Source: Mucilaginibacter ginsenosidivorax (GTDB lineage: Bacteria; Bacteroidota; Bacteroidia; Sphingobacteriales; Sphingobacteriaceae). From it: 64,000 nt of DNA. The stretch's first letter is position 1; each line of letters begins with the position of its first letter. The notes beneath the pieces were generated by a model. The model had not been told where the DNA came from, searched no databases, and saw nothing but the letters and a program-made list of their open reading frames with translations. Positions 34,804 through 43,148 of this stretch are shown here, piece by piece. The position numbers were made by a program, and so were the translations under genes. The stretch is taken from assembly GCF_007971525.1 (NCBI RefSeq), contig NZ_CP042437.1, forward strand, positions 372,001-436,000, read 5' to 3'.

Positions 34804-35229
34804 ATGCTACACGATCAGTTAAAGATTTACGATCACCGGCATCCACTGTTGCGCCCCCATGTCGTTTATTATTATTTTTTGCGGGCGGAGGCAGATTTTC
34901 ACAGCCATTGTTTCAGTTTTCTAAAAACGATCACCTTATTCAATATCCACCGGCAGATCAGGGCGTATATTTACCATCAGCACATAGCGGTGCGGCATGA
35001 ACTGGCCAATGAAAATCTCATCATCCTGCAAGGGAAATTTGAGCGGCCGCTGGAAGTGGAAATTTCCGGCTGGAATCTGATGCAATTCGGTGAGGTCTGC
35101 CTGCGGTTGTATGACCGGGCACCGGCCGCCAGGTACATTACTAAAGCCATTTACCTGATCACCAAACAGGAAATAAACGTTGCAAACGCGCCGCATAACC
35201 TGCTGGTCTGCTATCGCCATATGGCTTAG
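34804..35229 (+). pseudogene. Truncated AraC-family regulator (ligand domain only)
   Basis: The first 85 or so residues, from MLHDQLKIYDHRHPLLRPHV to LIILQGKFERPLEVEISG, match the N-terminal (DUF6597-type) domain of Bacteroidota AraC regulators. From about residue 87 on, the sequence changes to unrelated residues and ends at 35229 without the helix-turn-helix. It is thus a 3'-truncated regulator that cannot bind DNA. Confidence 0.6.
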
Positions 35230-35809
35230 ACATTCATCCTGAAGACCAGGAAAAAGCCTGTGGAAATTTAATCCGTGCAAAAATTTTGGCAGACCCCGGG
35301 AATAAATGGATAGAAAATGACGGCAGTGAGCTGCTTTGATCTCGGCGCATATGCTGCGCAAACGGGCTACCGCCCCGATGAGGCGCTGAGCTACCTGTCG
35401 CGCTACAGGCAAGCACATTATGGGCGCAACTATAAGGCAGCCTATTATGCGGCCCGGATTTGCCAGCGGTTGGCAGGCCACAGGAAGCAAACAAATATTG
35501 TTCTTTTAGTCATACATGAGGGCGTCACAGAGGCGGATACAAGGGTTTCAGCCAGGAACTTGGGATACTATAATATCGTAATTCAATTTGCGTTCATCAG
35601 CGGTAATTTTACGGCGCATCATTTTGTTCATAGTATATTATATTGTAAGAGGTTCTTATATAAAAATTGCTAATTCAATGCGGTACTTTTATACACACGG
35701 AGTTCAATGCCGCGTGAAAATATAGATCACAATCTCCGGGAGAATACCCGCGGCGCATGTTTCACCTGAATTTAACAATGTGTTTTACAAACGGCAGCCC
35801 TTCATTAAA
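35230..35809. other. Gene debris without intact gene
   Basis: Open stretches in two plus-strand frames (for example LIRAKILADPGNKWIENDG at about 35265-35320, and YRPDEALSYLSRYRQAHYG at about 35370-35430) have protein-like composition but no complete frame or recognisable family. I read this as remains of one or two deleted genes. The last 150 bases are AT-rich and lie after the stop of the response regulator gene. Confidence 0.4.
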
Positions 35810-36175
35810 TTATGCAGCTATCATTTCCTGAACCCTGTTAACTAATATATCCACATCAAATGGCTTTGCCAAAAAGCCGTTCGCACCCGCCTCATTGGCA
35901 ATTTTTTCACCTTCGCGGCTGGCAGATATCACGATGACAGGCAGGCCTTTGGTATCCGGATTTTTTCTCAAAGTACGTAATACCTGGTCACCTGACAATA
36001 CAGGCATCCAAAGGTCAAGTAAAATCAAGTCGGGATGTTGCTTTTCGATCTCTTCATAAATATGAAGGCTATTATTTACCGGGATAATGCGGTATCCGGT
36101 TTCTTCTAAAACCAGTTCAAGCATATCTAAAATCCCTTCATCATCATCGCAGATCAATATAGTTTTATTTGTCAT
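35810..36175 (-). CDS. Receiver-only response regulator
   Basis: A 121-residue single receiver domain (CheY-like, no output domain). Key residues are the acidic cluster in LICDDDEG, phosphate acceptor Asp54 in LILLDLWMP, Ser/Thr switch in VIVISAS and Lys104 in LAKPFDVD. Its start overlaps the last 11 bases of the LOV kinase gene, so they are almost certainly partners. Without output domain it may pass phosphate to another protein or bind a target directly. Confidence 0.93.
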   Translation of the reverse strand: MTNKTILICDDDEGILDMLELVLEETGYRIIPVNNSLHIYEEIEKQHPDLILLDLWMPVLSGDQVLRTLRKNPDTKGLPVIVISASREGEKIANEAGANGFLAKPFDVDILVNRVQEMIAA

Positions 36176-37718
36176 TAGGGTTCCTTTCTAAAGGTAAAGT
36201 AAAACTGAAGGTTGAGCCTTGTCCGGGCTCACTTTCTACCCAAAGTGTTCCGCCATGATTTTTGATGATCTGATCACAAACATAAAGTCCGATACCCATG
36301 CCCGGAAAACGTTGTTGAATTTCACCTACCCGGTAAAAACGATCAAATATTTTTTTATGGTCTTCGACCTTAATACCCATGCCTGAATCTTTTACAGATA
36401 CTTTTATAAAATTACTGACCCTGGAAAGATAGACATCCACTTCGCCGGACTCCGGTGAATACTTGATCGCGTTAGACAACAGGTTATTAACCACCTGTAC
36501 GATATGGGACTCATCACCTGAATAATTGTTTGACCCTTTGCCCCTAATAATGATCTGATGTGTTTTGGTTGCGGACTGAATATTTTCTACAGCTTCGTAT
36601 ACGGCTTTATCGAAATCAAATGGTTCAGTATGTAATTCAATATTCCCGGTCTGAATCCTGGATACGTCCAGCAATTCGGCGATGAGGGTATTTAATCGTT
36701 CCACATATAAACCGGTTTTTTTCAGGATATCTTTGAATTTTTCGCTTACATTCTCCGGGAGCAGCCGCTGCATCATCTGTACATAACCTTTAATTGTTGT
36801 CAGCGGTGTTTTGAGTTCGTGACTTGCAATAGATAAAAAATCATCTTTGCGTCGCTCAATCTCGCGCCGGTCGGTAATATCTTCGATAGCGATCAGTATC
36901 CTGTCCTTGTACTGCCCCTCCAACTCCACGCGGTGCGCATTGAGCAACATGAGCTTTTTCCCTATATGCGGAAAATCATGTTCCACCTCGAATTCTTCCA
37001 CGGGATTGTTAGTGGGTAAAATATTTTCAAGCAACTCCTTTAACTTTGGAATATTCCATTGGCCATTGCCTAACTCATACAACAATTTGCCTTCGGTTTC
37101 TTCTTTCGTTACTTTGAAGGTCTTTAAAAAATGATCATTTACACTCAGAACTTTAAAATCAGGATTCAGAACGACCAAGCTTTCTCTAACGGTTTGCACA
37201 ATGCTTGATAGGTAGTCTTCACTTTCCCTGAGGCTTTTGGTACGTTCCCTGATCTGGGATTCCATGATTTCCTGCTGATGGAGTAGTTCCTGTTCTGCTT
37301 TTTTACGGCGGGTAATATCATTTTGCACACCGATAAAATAACAAACATTCCCGTCCTCATCTTTTATAGGTGACATGTAAAGCTCGTTCCAGAAAAGTGT
37401 GCCGTTCTTTTGATAATTGCGGATTTCTACTACACATTCATTGCCTTCTTCCACAGCCTTGCGCAGAATCTGCCGTTCTTTTTGGTTACGGTCCTCCTTT
37501 TGCAAAAAACGGCAGTTATGACCTATGATTTCCTGGCGATTGTAACCGGTAATGTGCTCAAATGCCCTGTTGCAATAAATTATCGGATTGTCGGGCTGTT
37601 GATTATCCGTCAAAATTATCCCGGATATTGATGAATCTAACGCCTGGATCAGCAGGGAAAGATCCTGTTTTATGGTGTTGTTGGAAAATGAAAACTCCCC
37701 ATTATTTAAGCTGTCCAA
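36165..37718 (-). CDS. LOV-PAS blue-light sensor histidine kinase
   Basis: A 517-residue soluble kinase. The first PAS (about 20-137) is a LOV domain: the flavin-adduct motif GHNCRFLQ at 66-73 is perfect, with reactive Cys69, followed by Arg/Asn contacts in RNYQKNGTLFWNELYMSPI and the YFIGVQNDIT end. A coiled linker (about 138-165) leads to a second PAS (about 166-285). The kinase core has FLSIASHELKTPLTTIKG with His300, N box NNLLSNAIKYSP, G1 DSGMGI and G2 GMGIGLYV. Light-driven Cys-FMN bonding would alter kinase activity (known for LOV kinases). The receiver gene overlaps its end. The output pathway is not visible in this window. Confidence 0.93.
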   Translation of the reverse strand: MDSLNNGEFSFSNNTIKQDLSLLIQALDSSISGIILTDNQQPDNPIIYCNRAFEHITGYNRQEIIGHNCRFLQKEDRNQKERQILRKAVEEGNECVVEIRNYQKNGTLFWNELYMSPIKDEDGNVCYFIGVQNDITRRKKAEQELLHQQEIMESQIRERTKSLRESEDYLSSIVQTVRESLVVLNPDFKVLSVNDHFLKTFKVTKEETEGKLLYELGNGQWNIPKLKELLENILPTNNPVEEFEVEHDFPHIGKKLMLLNAHRVELEGQYKDRILIAIEDITDRREIERRKDDFLSIASHELKTPLTTIKGYVQMMQRLLPENVSEKFKDILKKTGLYVERLNTLIAELLDVSRIQTGNIELHTEPFDFDKAVYEAVENIQSATKTHQIIIRGKGSNNYSGDESHIVQVVNNLLSNAIKYSPESGEVDVYLSRVSNFIKVSVKDSGMGIKVEDHKKIFDRFYRVGEIQQRFPGMGIGLYVCDQIIKNHGGTLWVESEPGQGSTFSFTLPLERNPNDK

Positions 37719-38002
37719 TTCATGTCCTTTCTAATTTTGCGTGACTATTACAAAATCTTTGCCAGTTGATTTAAAATTGGCTTTTCCTTAGATGTTCAAT
37801 CCTGCAAAATCTCATTGATTAGCTGATGGTTAAAATTTTCCTGTAATCAGTATAATCTTTAACCGAATGAAAATAAAATGGTATTAACAGCACTCTATAA
37901 CCCAGGGGGAATAGTATTAAATAGATTTTTTGATTGTCTTAAAAATCAAACACTGCTGTATAACTTAATTAGGTTTTCGGCCGTCCTAATGGAATTCAGG
38001 TG

Positions 38003-38152
38003 ATGCCAGCAGCTGATTCAGCAAGTAAAGGTACCGTTAACCCGTCCGGCCATACGCCGAAACCTAATAAAAAACAGGCAATAAGTGATTTATCGGGCAA
38101 CAGGATCAAAAATACCCACGACGAATTAAGCAAAGTATTTAGCCCGCTTTAA
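38003..38152 (+). CDS. Small unknown protein
   Basis: A 49-residue frame MPAADSASKGTVNPSGHTPK to THDELSKVFSPL, with no signal peptide. It is rich in Pro, Ser, Asn and Lys and ends in a small amphipathic part. The internal pattern LSGNRIKNTHDELSKVFS looks conserved in type, so I favour a real gene, but I know no family. It lies alone in a 1.5-kb gap between the LOV kinase and the sigma-54 activator. Confidence 0.5.
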   Translation: MPAADSASKGTVNPSGHTPKPNKKQAISDLSGNRIKNTHDELSKVFSPL

Positions 38153-38982
38153 TTGATCGGGAGTTAATGCGTTCTGGTAAGTTACAAACCTAAGATTCTT
38201 TATTAAACCAACAGTACACTATCATACGGCAGGTGTTCAAACAAGCTATAACCTATAAAGAGGGTATGTTTAGAACACCGTGTATCAATCCAGAACTTGA
38301 ATTTAACAGACTGTTTTTAAGAAAGAGGGTTACTCGATATTGGGCAACCCTCCGGAAATTTATAAAGTCGCGCCCCAGCGGGGAGAAAGAGAATAGAATC
38401 TAACCCGCTATACCTTTGATTTATAGCTATTTAACAACCATGAGATAATCAGTCGCCACAGATGTCGCTCTCTTTATTACCTCTTCAAGACTTCCATACC
38501 TTTCACGCATGGCTTTCAAGGTTAAGTTTTTATAACAACACTTTTTCAAATATCAAATCGCTAAATAGCGAAATACGGTAATAAAACAAATAGTATTTTT
38601 TTTGTTAATACCTAACAATCAACAACTTAAAAAATGGCATCTATTTCGCATTGGTTTTTACGAAGAAATAATGAAAATCGTTAAACTCAAAAAGCCATGG
38701 AAACTGTATTTGTATTTACCCACAGCATCATGATCACTTGTATGACAGCTATTCTGTATGTCGCGGCATCAAATAATAAAAAAAGTGATGTCCATCTAAA
38801 AAGTAGTTCTGTAACATCCGCTCCTTTTAAATTGAAATCCCTGCAGTTAACGCCATTAGGGCTGTATCGTGCTGCATTAGGCTTTTTGGCTTTATTTATC
38901 CGGTAACGGTTGAATTTAATCATTCATTTACATACTAAAAGCGCAAGGTTACGATTTTACATTACATCGTAATCAAATCGGG

Positions 38983-39030
38983 TTTACCATATTTGATATT
39001 AACAATGGTAAATTCACCAAATATGGTAAA
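38983..39030. promoter_or_regulatory. Inverted repeat, probable activator site
   Basis: TTTACCATATTTG (38983-38995) and its perfect reverse complement CAAATATGGTAAA (39018-39030) are separated by 22 bases; an extra TGGTAAA half-site lies between at 39006-39012. Its centre is about 100 bases before the expected start of transcription from the sigma-54 type promoter at 39083, the normal place for an enhancer-binding protein. Confidence 0.55.
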
Positions 39031-39082
39031 TCTCAACTAACAAAAACAGGAACAAACTACTGATAATGAACTGCATAAATAC

Positions 39083-39098
39083 TGGCTTGATTTTAGCA
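39083..39098 (+). promoter_or_regulatory. Sigma-54 type promoter candidate
   Basis: TGGCTTGATTTTAGCA has GG (39084-39085) and GC (39096-39097) with exactly ten bases between, the invariant feature of sigma-54 promoters, and TGGC fits the -24 consensus; the -12 side (TAGCA) is weaker than TTGCA. A TATTTTTG -7-like box at 39105-39112 is an alternative. It would serve the activator at 39195. Confidence 0.45.
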
Positions 39099-39194
39099 TC
39101 TGAGTATTTTTGAGATTGACTATTTATTTACCAATACTACTATTCTATTGAATGTCAATTTCAGCTTATCAAATAAACTTAAGCTAAATATGCC

Positions 39195-40826
39195 ATGATG
39201 AATTCGGAATCCGCTGTTATTAGTTCCAATAAGAATCCGGGGATTCTGCAACCTGGCGCCGACGAATTGCCAATTCATGAAAAAAATACAGAGCAGTTAC
39301 TTTCGATCAACAGAAAAATGGCGATGGTGGCAGACAAGGCCAAGTTATCCATTGCAATACGGGGCATATTCATACATACAACTCAAATAAAAAAGTACTA
39401 CGTAAGTATTTTTGACCCGGAAAGGACTTCTTTAAATACTTATCTTTTCGATTTTGGACCTGGTTTCGTCAATCTTCCACAGCTTGAAACGCTTTTATCG
39501 GTAAAATCTTTAAAAGATGGCATTATTGATCGTATAATGCGGTCTGCCGGCCCACTTCAATTTGATACCGATCGATTGGTCAGATCTGGGCAGGCCCCAT
39601 CTTATGTGCAATTATGGAAGCAGACAGGGTTAAAAAAAGTTATTGCCTCAAACTTAATCTATGGAGGCGAACCAATGGGCATTATATGGATAGAGCCGCA
39701 CTTGATGAACATTAAGTTAGCGGAGGCTCTTTGCATACCCGTTGCGGCTGCTATTTCAAATATACTTGCCAAACAAAAAATACAAACCCAAACACAGGAA
39801 ATTTTCAACTTAAAACAAAACCTGGAAAATGAAAACTTACATCCGCCTGCGCAGATGCAAAGTATGACTAATTATGGGGAGATAGTGGGTTCTTCCGAAT
39901 CGATGCGAGCAGTATATCAACTGGTTTCAAAAGTGGCAAAAACACAGAGCACTGTACTCATCATGGGTGAAACCGGCACTGGAAAAGAGTTGATTGCACG
40001 GGCGGTGCATAAAGCTTCTATCAGAAAAGAAAAGACCATGATTAAAATCAATTGTGCCGCGCTGCCCCCAAACCTGATAGAAAGCGAGTTATTTGGGCAC
40101 GAGCGCGGAAGCTTTACCGGAGCAACAGAACGCAGGATAGGTAAATTTGAACTCGCTAATAAAAGCACACTCTTTTTGGATGAAGTTGGCGAATTGCCGC
40201 TTGAATTGCAGGCAAAACTTTTACGGGCGTTGCAGGAAAAGGAAATTGAAAGGGTTGGTGGGCAAGCTGTCATTAAGATCGATGTAAGGATAATAGCAGC
40301 CACCAACCGCGACTTGATGCTGGAAGTGCAAAAGGGAAATTTTAGAAGCGATCTTTATTTCCGGCTTAATATTTTCCCGATAGTTATGCCTCCATTGCGG
40401 ACAAGAAAAGAAGACATAGCCAACCTTGCAAACTATTTTTTGCATAAATATGCTCCCCGAAGCTTAAAAAAACTGCCTGCATTTTCGAGTAAGGTTTTAA
40501 AACAATTAACAGCCTACAGCTGGCCCGGAAACGTTAGGGAATTGGAGCACCTGATTGAAAGGTCGATTGTGTTAACCCCTGGTGCTGTTATTAATCAAAT
40601 TAACTTACCTGGTATATCTGAAGATGGCACAGCCCGCGGCAACGTGGGGAGCCATATAAAAACGATTGACGAAGTTGAGCGGGAGCATATTATTGCGGTT
40701 TTAAAATATTGTAACGGTAAGGTGGCAGGAATAGGCGGAGCTGCAGAAGTTTTAAAAATACCCTCGACAACGCTCAATTCTAAAATAAGAAGATTGAACA
40801 TAAAAAAAGAGCACCGATTGAAGTGA
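39195..40826 (+). CDS. Sigma-54-dependent activator with GAF-like sensor domain
   Basis: A 543-residue enhancer-binding protein. Residues about 30-195 form a GAF-like sensor; residues 228-460 the AAA+ ATPase with Walker A GETGTGKE (258-265), the sigma-54 contact loop as GSFTGA (305-310, usual form GAFTGA), Walker B LFLDE (326-330) and the R-finger part RIIAATNRDL; the C-terminal Fis-like HTH (about 497-540) is KVAGIGGAAEVLKIPSTTLNSKIRRL. Such proteins remodel sigma-54 polymerase. It has no receiver, so its signal is probably a small molecule. The Ser in the loop is a known natural variation in some activators. It is ten bases upstream of the TPR kinase. Confidence 0.92.
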   Translation: MMNSESAVISSNKNPGILQPGADELPIHEKNTEQLLSINRKMAMVADKAKLSIAIRGIFIHTTQIKKYYVSIFDPERTSLNTYLFDFGPGFVNLPQLETLLSVKSLKDGIIDRIMRSAGPLQFDTDRLVRSGQAPSYVQLWKQTGLKKVIASNLIYGGEPMGIIWIEPHLMNIKLAEALCIPVAAAISNILAKQKIQTQTQEIFNLKQNLENENLHPPAQMQSMTNYGEIVGSSESMRAVYQLVSKVAKTQSTVLIMGETGTGKELIARAVHKASIRKEKTMIKINCAALPPNLIESELFGHERGSFTGATERRIGKFELANKSTLFLDEVGELPLELQAKLLRALQEKEIERVGGQAVIKIDVRIIAATNRDLMLEVQKGNFRSDLYFRLNIFPIVMPPLRTRKEDIANLANYFLHKYAPRSLKKLPAFSSKVLKQLTAYSWPGNVRELEHLIERSIVLTPGAVINQINLPGISEDGTARGNVGSHIKTIDEVEREHIIAVLKYCNGKVAGIGGAAEVLKIPSTTLNSKIRRLNIKKEHRLK

Positions 40827-40836
40827 TAAACATCAG

Positions 40837-43101
40837 ATGACAAATTTCTTTAAAGCTCGATTTATCGTTTTCTTTCTTTCAATATGTCCTTTAGGAGCTG
40901 TTGCCCAACCACGAACAGACCGATCTCCGAAAGACTTATTTGCTCTTATAAGTAATACCAACCCAGATACCAATCGGGTTAAATTGTTTATTGAATTAGG
41001 ATTTCATTACCTGGTAAAGCCAGGGACTTATAAAACTAATATGGATAGCGCGTTTACACAGTTTAATAAGGCAATGAAACTAAGTGAGTTACTACATTCA
41101 GAGAAATGGAATAATGAAAGCCTCAGGGTACGCGGGCAGGCTTACCTCAAACAACGAGATTTGGTACGTGGTCGGGCAGATTTCATGATGGTGATCAATA
41201 GGGAAATACAGGCCGGCAGGCCAAAGGATGAGGCGCGTACGTGGATGCGGTTAGGGCTGGCTTTGCAAAGCAATGATACCGCCAGTTATAAGGTTAGACG
41301 CGAGGCCCTGCAAACGGCATACACCCAGTTAAAAAAACTAAACGATATTTTTAACCAACTGGAAACATTAAGAGCTATTGCCGATGCAGACCTTAACCTA
41401 CACAGACTTAGCCTCGCAGAAACTGAATATCTGCAAATTGTATCCCAGTCAAAGATCTTACACTACAAGCATCTTTTTTATATATACAGCTCGCTGGGAG
41501 ATTTAAATAAGCTACGCGGAGATTTAAGAACGGTTTTATACTACAGGATAGAGGCCGTTAAAACCTTAGAAGATCCTACAGATATTTACCGGCAAAAACT
41601 GGCATACTACAAACTTGGGCAAATTTATTTTGAACTCAATCAATTTGATAAGAGCCGTGCTTTTTACCAAAAAGCGCTCGCCTACAAAAAAAGCGCGGTA
41701 AATGTTGATTATCGCTTATACATGGCCTATACACGCACACTAATTGCTTTAAACAGAAGCGGCGAAGCATTAGAGTTTTTGAAATTAAAAGCCAAAAGCT
41801 TACCCCCTACTTTACTGCCAGAAAATCGAATGATAATCAAGTCCTTAGCTTTGTGTTATACCGCGCTGGGGCAGTTTAACCAGGCCGAAAAATGTCACCT
41901 CCAAACACTCAGCATCGATGATCAGATCTTTAAGGCAGAAATGTATCTTGATGTGCAGAACTACGTGGCCGACTACAACGACATCTGCGATTTTTTAATA
42001 AAATTCAAGCAATACAAAAAAGCAGAAGCTTTCATGGGCAAATTCTTTCGATTAAACCAAAGTATGGTAAACCCTATTGCCCTCAGTCATGCCTACCTTG
42101 TAAAATTTAAAATTGATTCAGCCTCGGGCAACTACTTCTCCGCCATCAATAATCTCCAACGGCATAATCTATTGAACGATTCACTTTTTAACGATACCAA
42201 AAGCAACCAGATCTCTGAATTGCAAATAAGATATGAAACTGCTCAAAAAGAAAAATCGATAATGATCTTGCAAAGCCAGGGCCAAAAACAACACGTTGCT
42301 TTGCAAAAATTAAATCTTGAGAGAAACCTGGTACTGTGCAGCGTTTTGGTATTGCTGGTTATTACCGGCTTGGTGTACAACGGCTTTCGCCGCAACAAAA
42401 AAAACAGTCTTAAGCTTCAACGTCAGCAAACTGAGATAAACCTGCAAAACATTTCATTGCATGAGCTTAACAATAAACAACAGTTACTGCTTAATGAAAA
42501 GGAATGGCTTATTCGTGAAATACACCATCGTGTAAAAAACAACCTGCAAACCACCATAAGTTTGCTTAACATGCAAACAGCCTATCTTTCTAATATTGAT
42601 GCCATAGATGCCATAAACAGTAGTCAACGCCGGATGCACGCTATGGTACTTGTTCATCAGGAGTTATATCACTCTGCAAACCTGGCATCCATTAATATGA
42701 AGGTGTATATCCGGGAGCTTGTAAATTACCTGGGAGAAAGCTTCGAACGATCTGGTGAAATTAAATTCGATTTACTTACAGAGGCTATTCAACTTGATCT
42801 TGCAATGGCAATACCTATTGGGCTAATCATCAATGAAGCAGTTACAAATTGCATTATGTATGCTTTCCCTGATAGTAAAAGTGGTACAATTACTATAAAA
42901 TTCACAATTGGTGTTAATGATGACTTCATTTTATCCGTGTCAGATAACGGCATCGGTTTACCAAAATCTATAAACCATGAAACAACGCGATCTTTAGGTT
43001 TAAACCTGATTAAAGGATTGACAGACCAAATACAGGGCAGTTTAGAAATTCAAGGTTTGCATGGGATGCAGATAACGATAACGTTCAAAAATATCAAATA
43101 A
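40837..43101 (+). CDS. TPR-containing HisKA_2 sensor kinase
   Basis: A 754-residue kinase. A signal peptide (about 1-23) is followed by TPR-type helical repeats (about 45-460; QFDKSRAFYQKALAYKK and GQFNQAEKCHLQTLSIDDQ), a coiled part, one membrane helix (about 490-510, LVLCSVLVLLVITGLVYNGF), then the HisKA_2 dimer region with EIHHRVKNNLQTTISLLN (phosphoacceptor His in HHRVKNN) and the ATPase domain (NEAVTNCIMYAF, DNGIGLP). The sensor side is in the periplasm. It lies between the two sigma-54 activators and probably phosphorylates the receiver of the second one (48 bases downstream). Paralogue at 47430-49727. Confidence 0.92.
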   Translation: MTNFFKARFIVFFLSICPLGAVAQPRTDRSPKDLFALISNTNPDTNRVKLFIELGFHYLVKPGTYKTNMDSAFTQFNKAMKLSELLHSEKWNNESLRVRGQAYLKQRDLVRGRADFMMVINREIQAGRPKDEARTWMRLGLALQSNDTASYKVRREALQTAYTQLKKLNDIFNQLETLRAIADADLNLHRLSLAETEYLQIVSQSKILHYKHLFYIYSSLGDLNKLRGDLRTVLYYRIEAVKTLEDPTDIYRQKLAYYKLGQIYFELNQFDKSRAFYQKALAYKKSAVNVDYRLYMAYTRTLIALNRSGEALEFLKLKAKSLPPTLLPENRMIIKSLALCYTALGQFNQAEKCHLQTLSIDDQIFKAEMYLDVQNYVADYNDICDFLIKFKQYKKAEAFMGKFFRLNQSMVNPIALSHAYLVKFKIDSASGNYFSAINNLQRHNLLNDSLFNDTKSNQISELQIRYETAQKEKSIMILQSQGQKQHVALQKLNLERNLVLCSVLVLLVITGLVYNGFRRNKKNSLKLQRQQTEINLQNISLHELNNKQQLLLNEKEWLIREIHHRVKNNLQTTISLLNMQTAYLSNIDAIDAINSSQRRMHAMVLVHQELYHSANLASINMKVYIRELVNYLGESFERSGEIKFDLLTEAIQLDLAMAIPIGLIINEAVTNCIMYAFPDSKSGTITIKFTIGVNDDFILSVSDNGIGLPKSINHETTRSLGLNLIKGLTDQIQGSLEIQGLHGMQITITFKNIK

Positions 43102-43148
43102 AAGAAACAGCCCTTTGGATAAAATTGCTGAAATTTAATTTATATTAT

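Larger units (their letters stand above)
38153..39194. other. Long AT-rich intergenic region
   Basis: Most of this 1.04-kb stretch has no recognisable gene. A 69-codon plus frame at 38697-38906 (METVFVFTHSIMITCMTAIL) and a minus frame over the same bases are open, but neither resembles a family. The last 210 bases hold the inverted repeat and promoter elements listed separately. Confidence 0.4.

Noticed and set aside
34936..35490. 184-codon minus-strand frame
   Set aside because: Antisense to the AraC remnant, whose plus-strand residues are the recognisable ones.
38687..38923. Overlapping 69- and 78-codon frames on both strands
   Set aside because: Neither has conserved patterns; open frames on both strands over the same bases are common by chance.
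36165..43101. A single phosphorelay linking the LOV kinase with the sigma-54 block
   Set aside because: They are on opposite strands with a 1.5-kb gap and the LOV kinase has its own receiver; no sequence feature links them.
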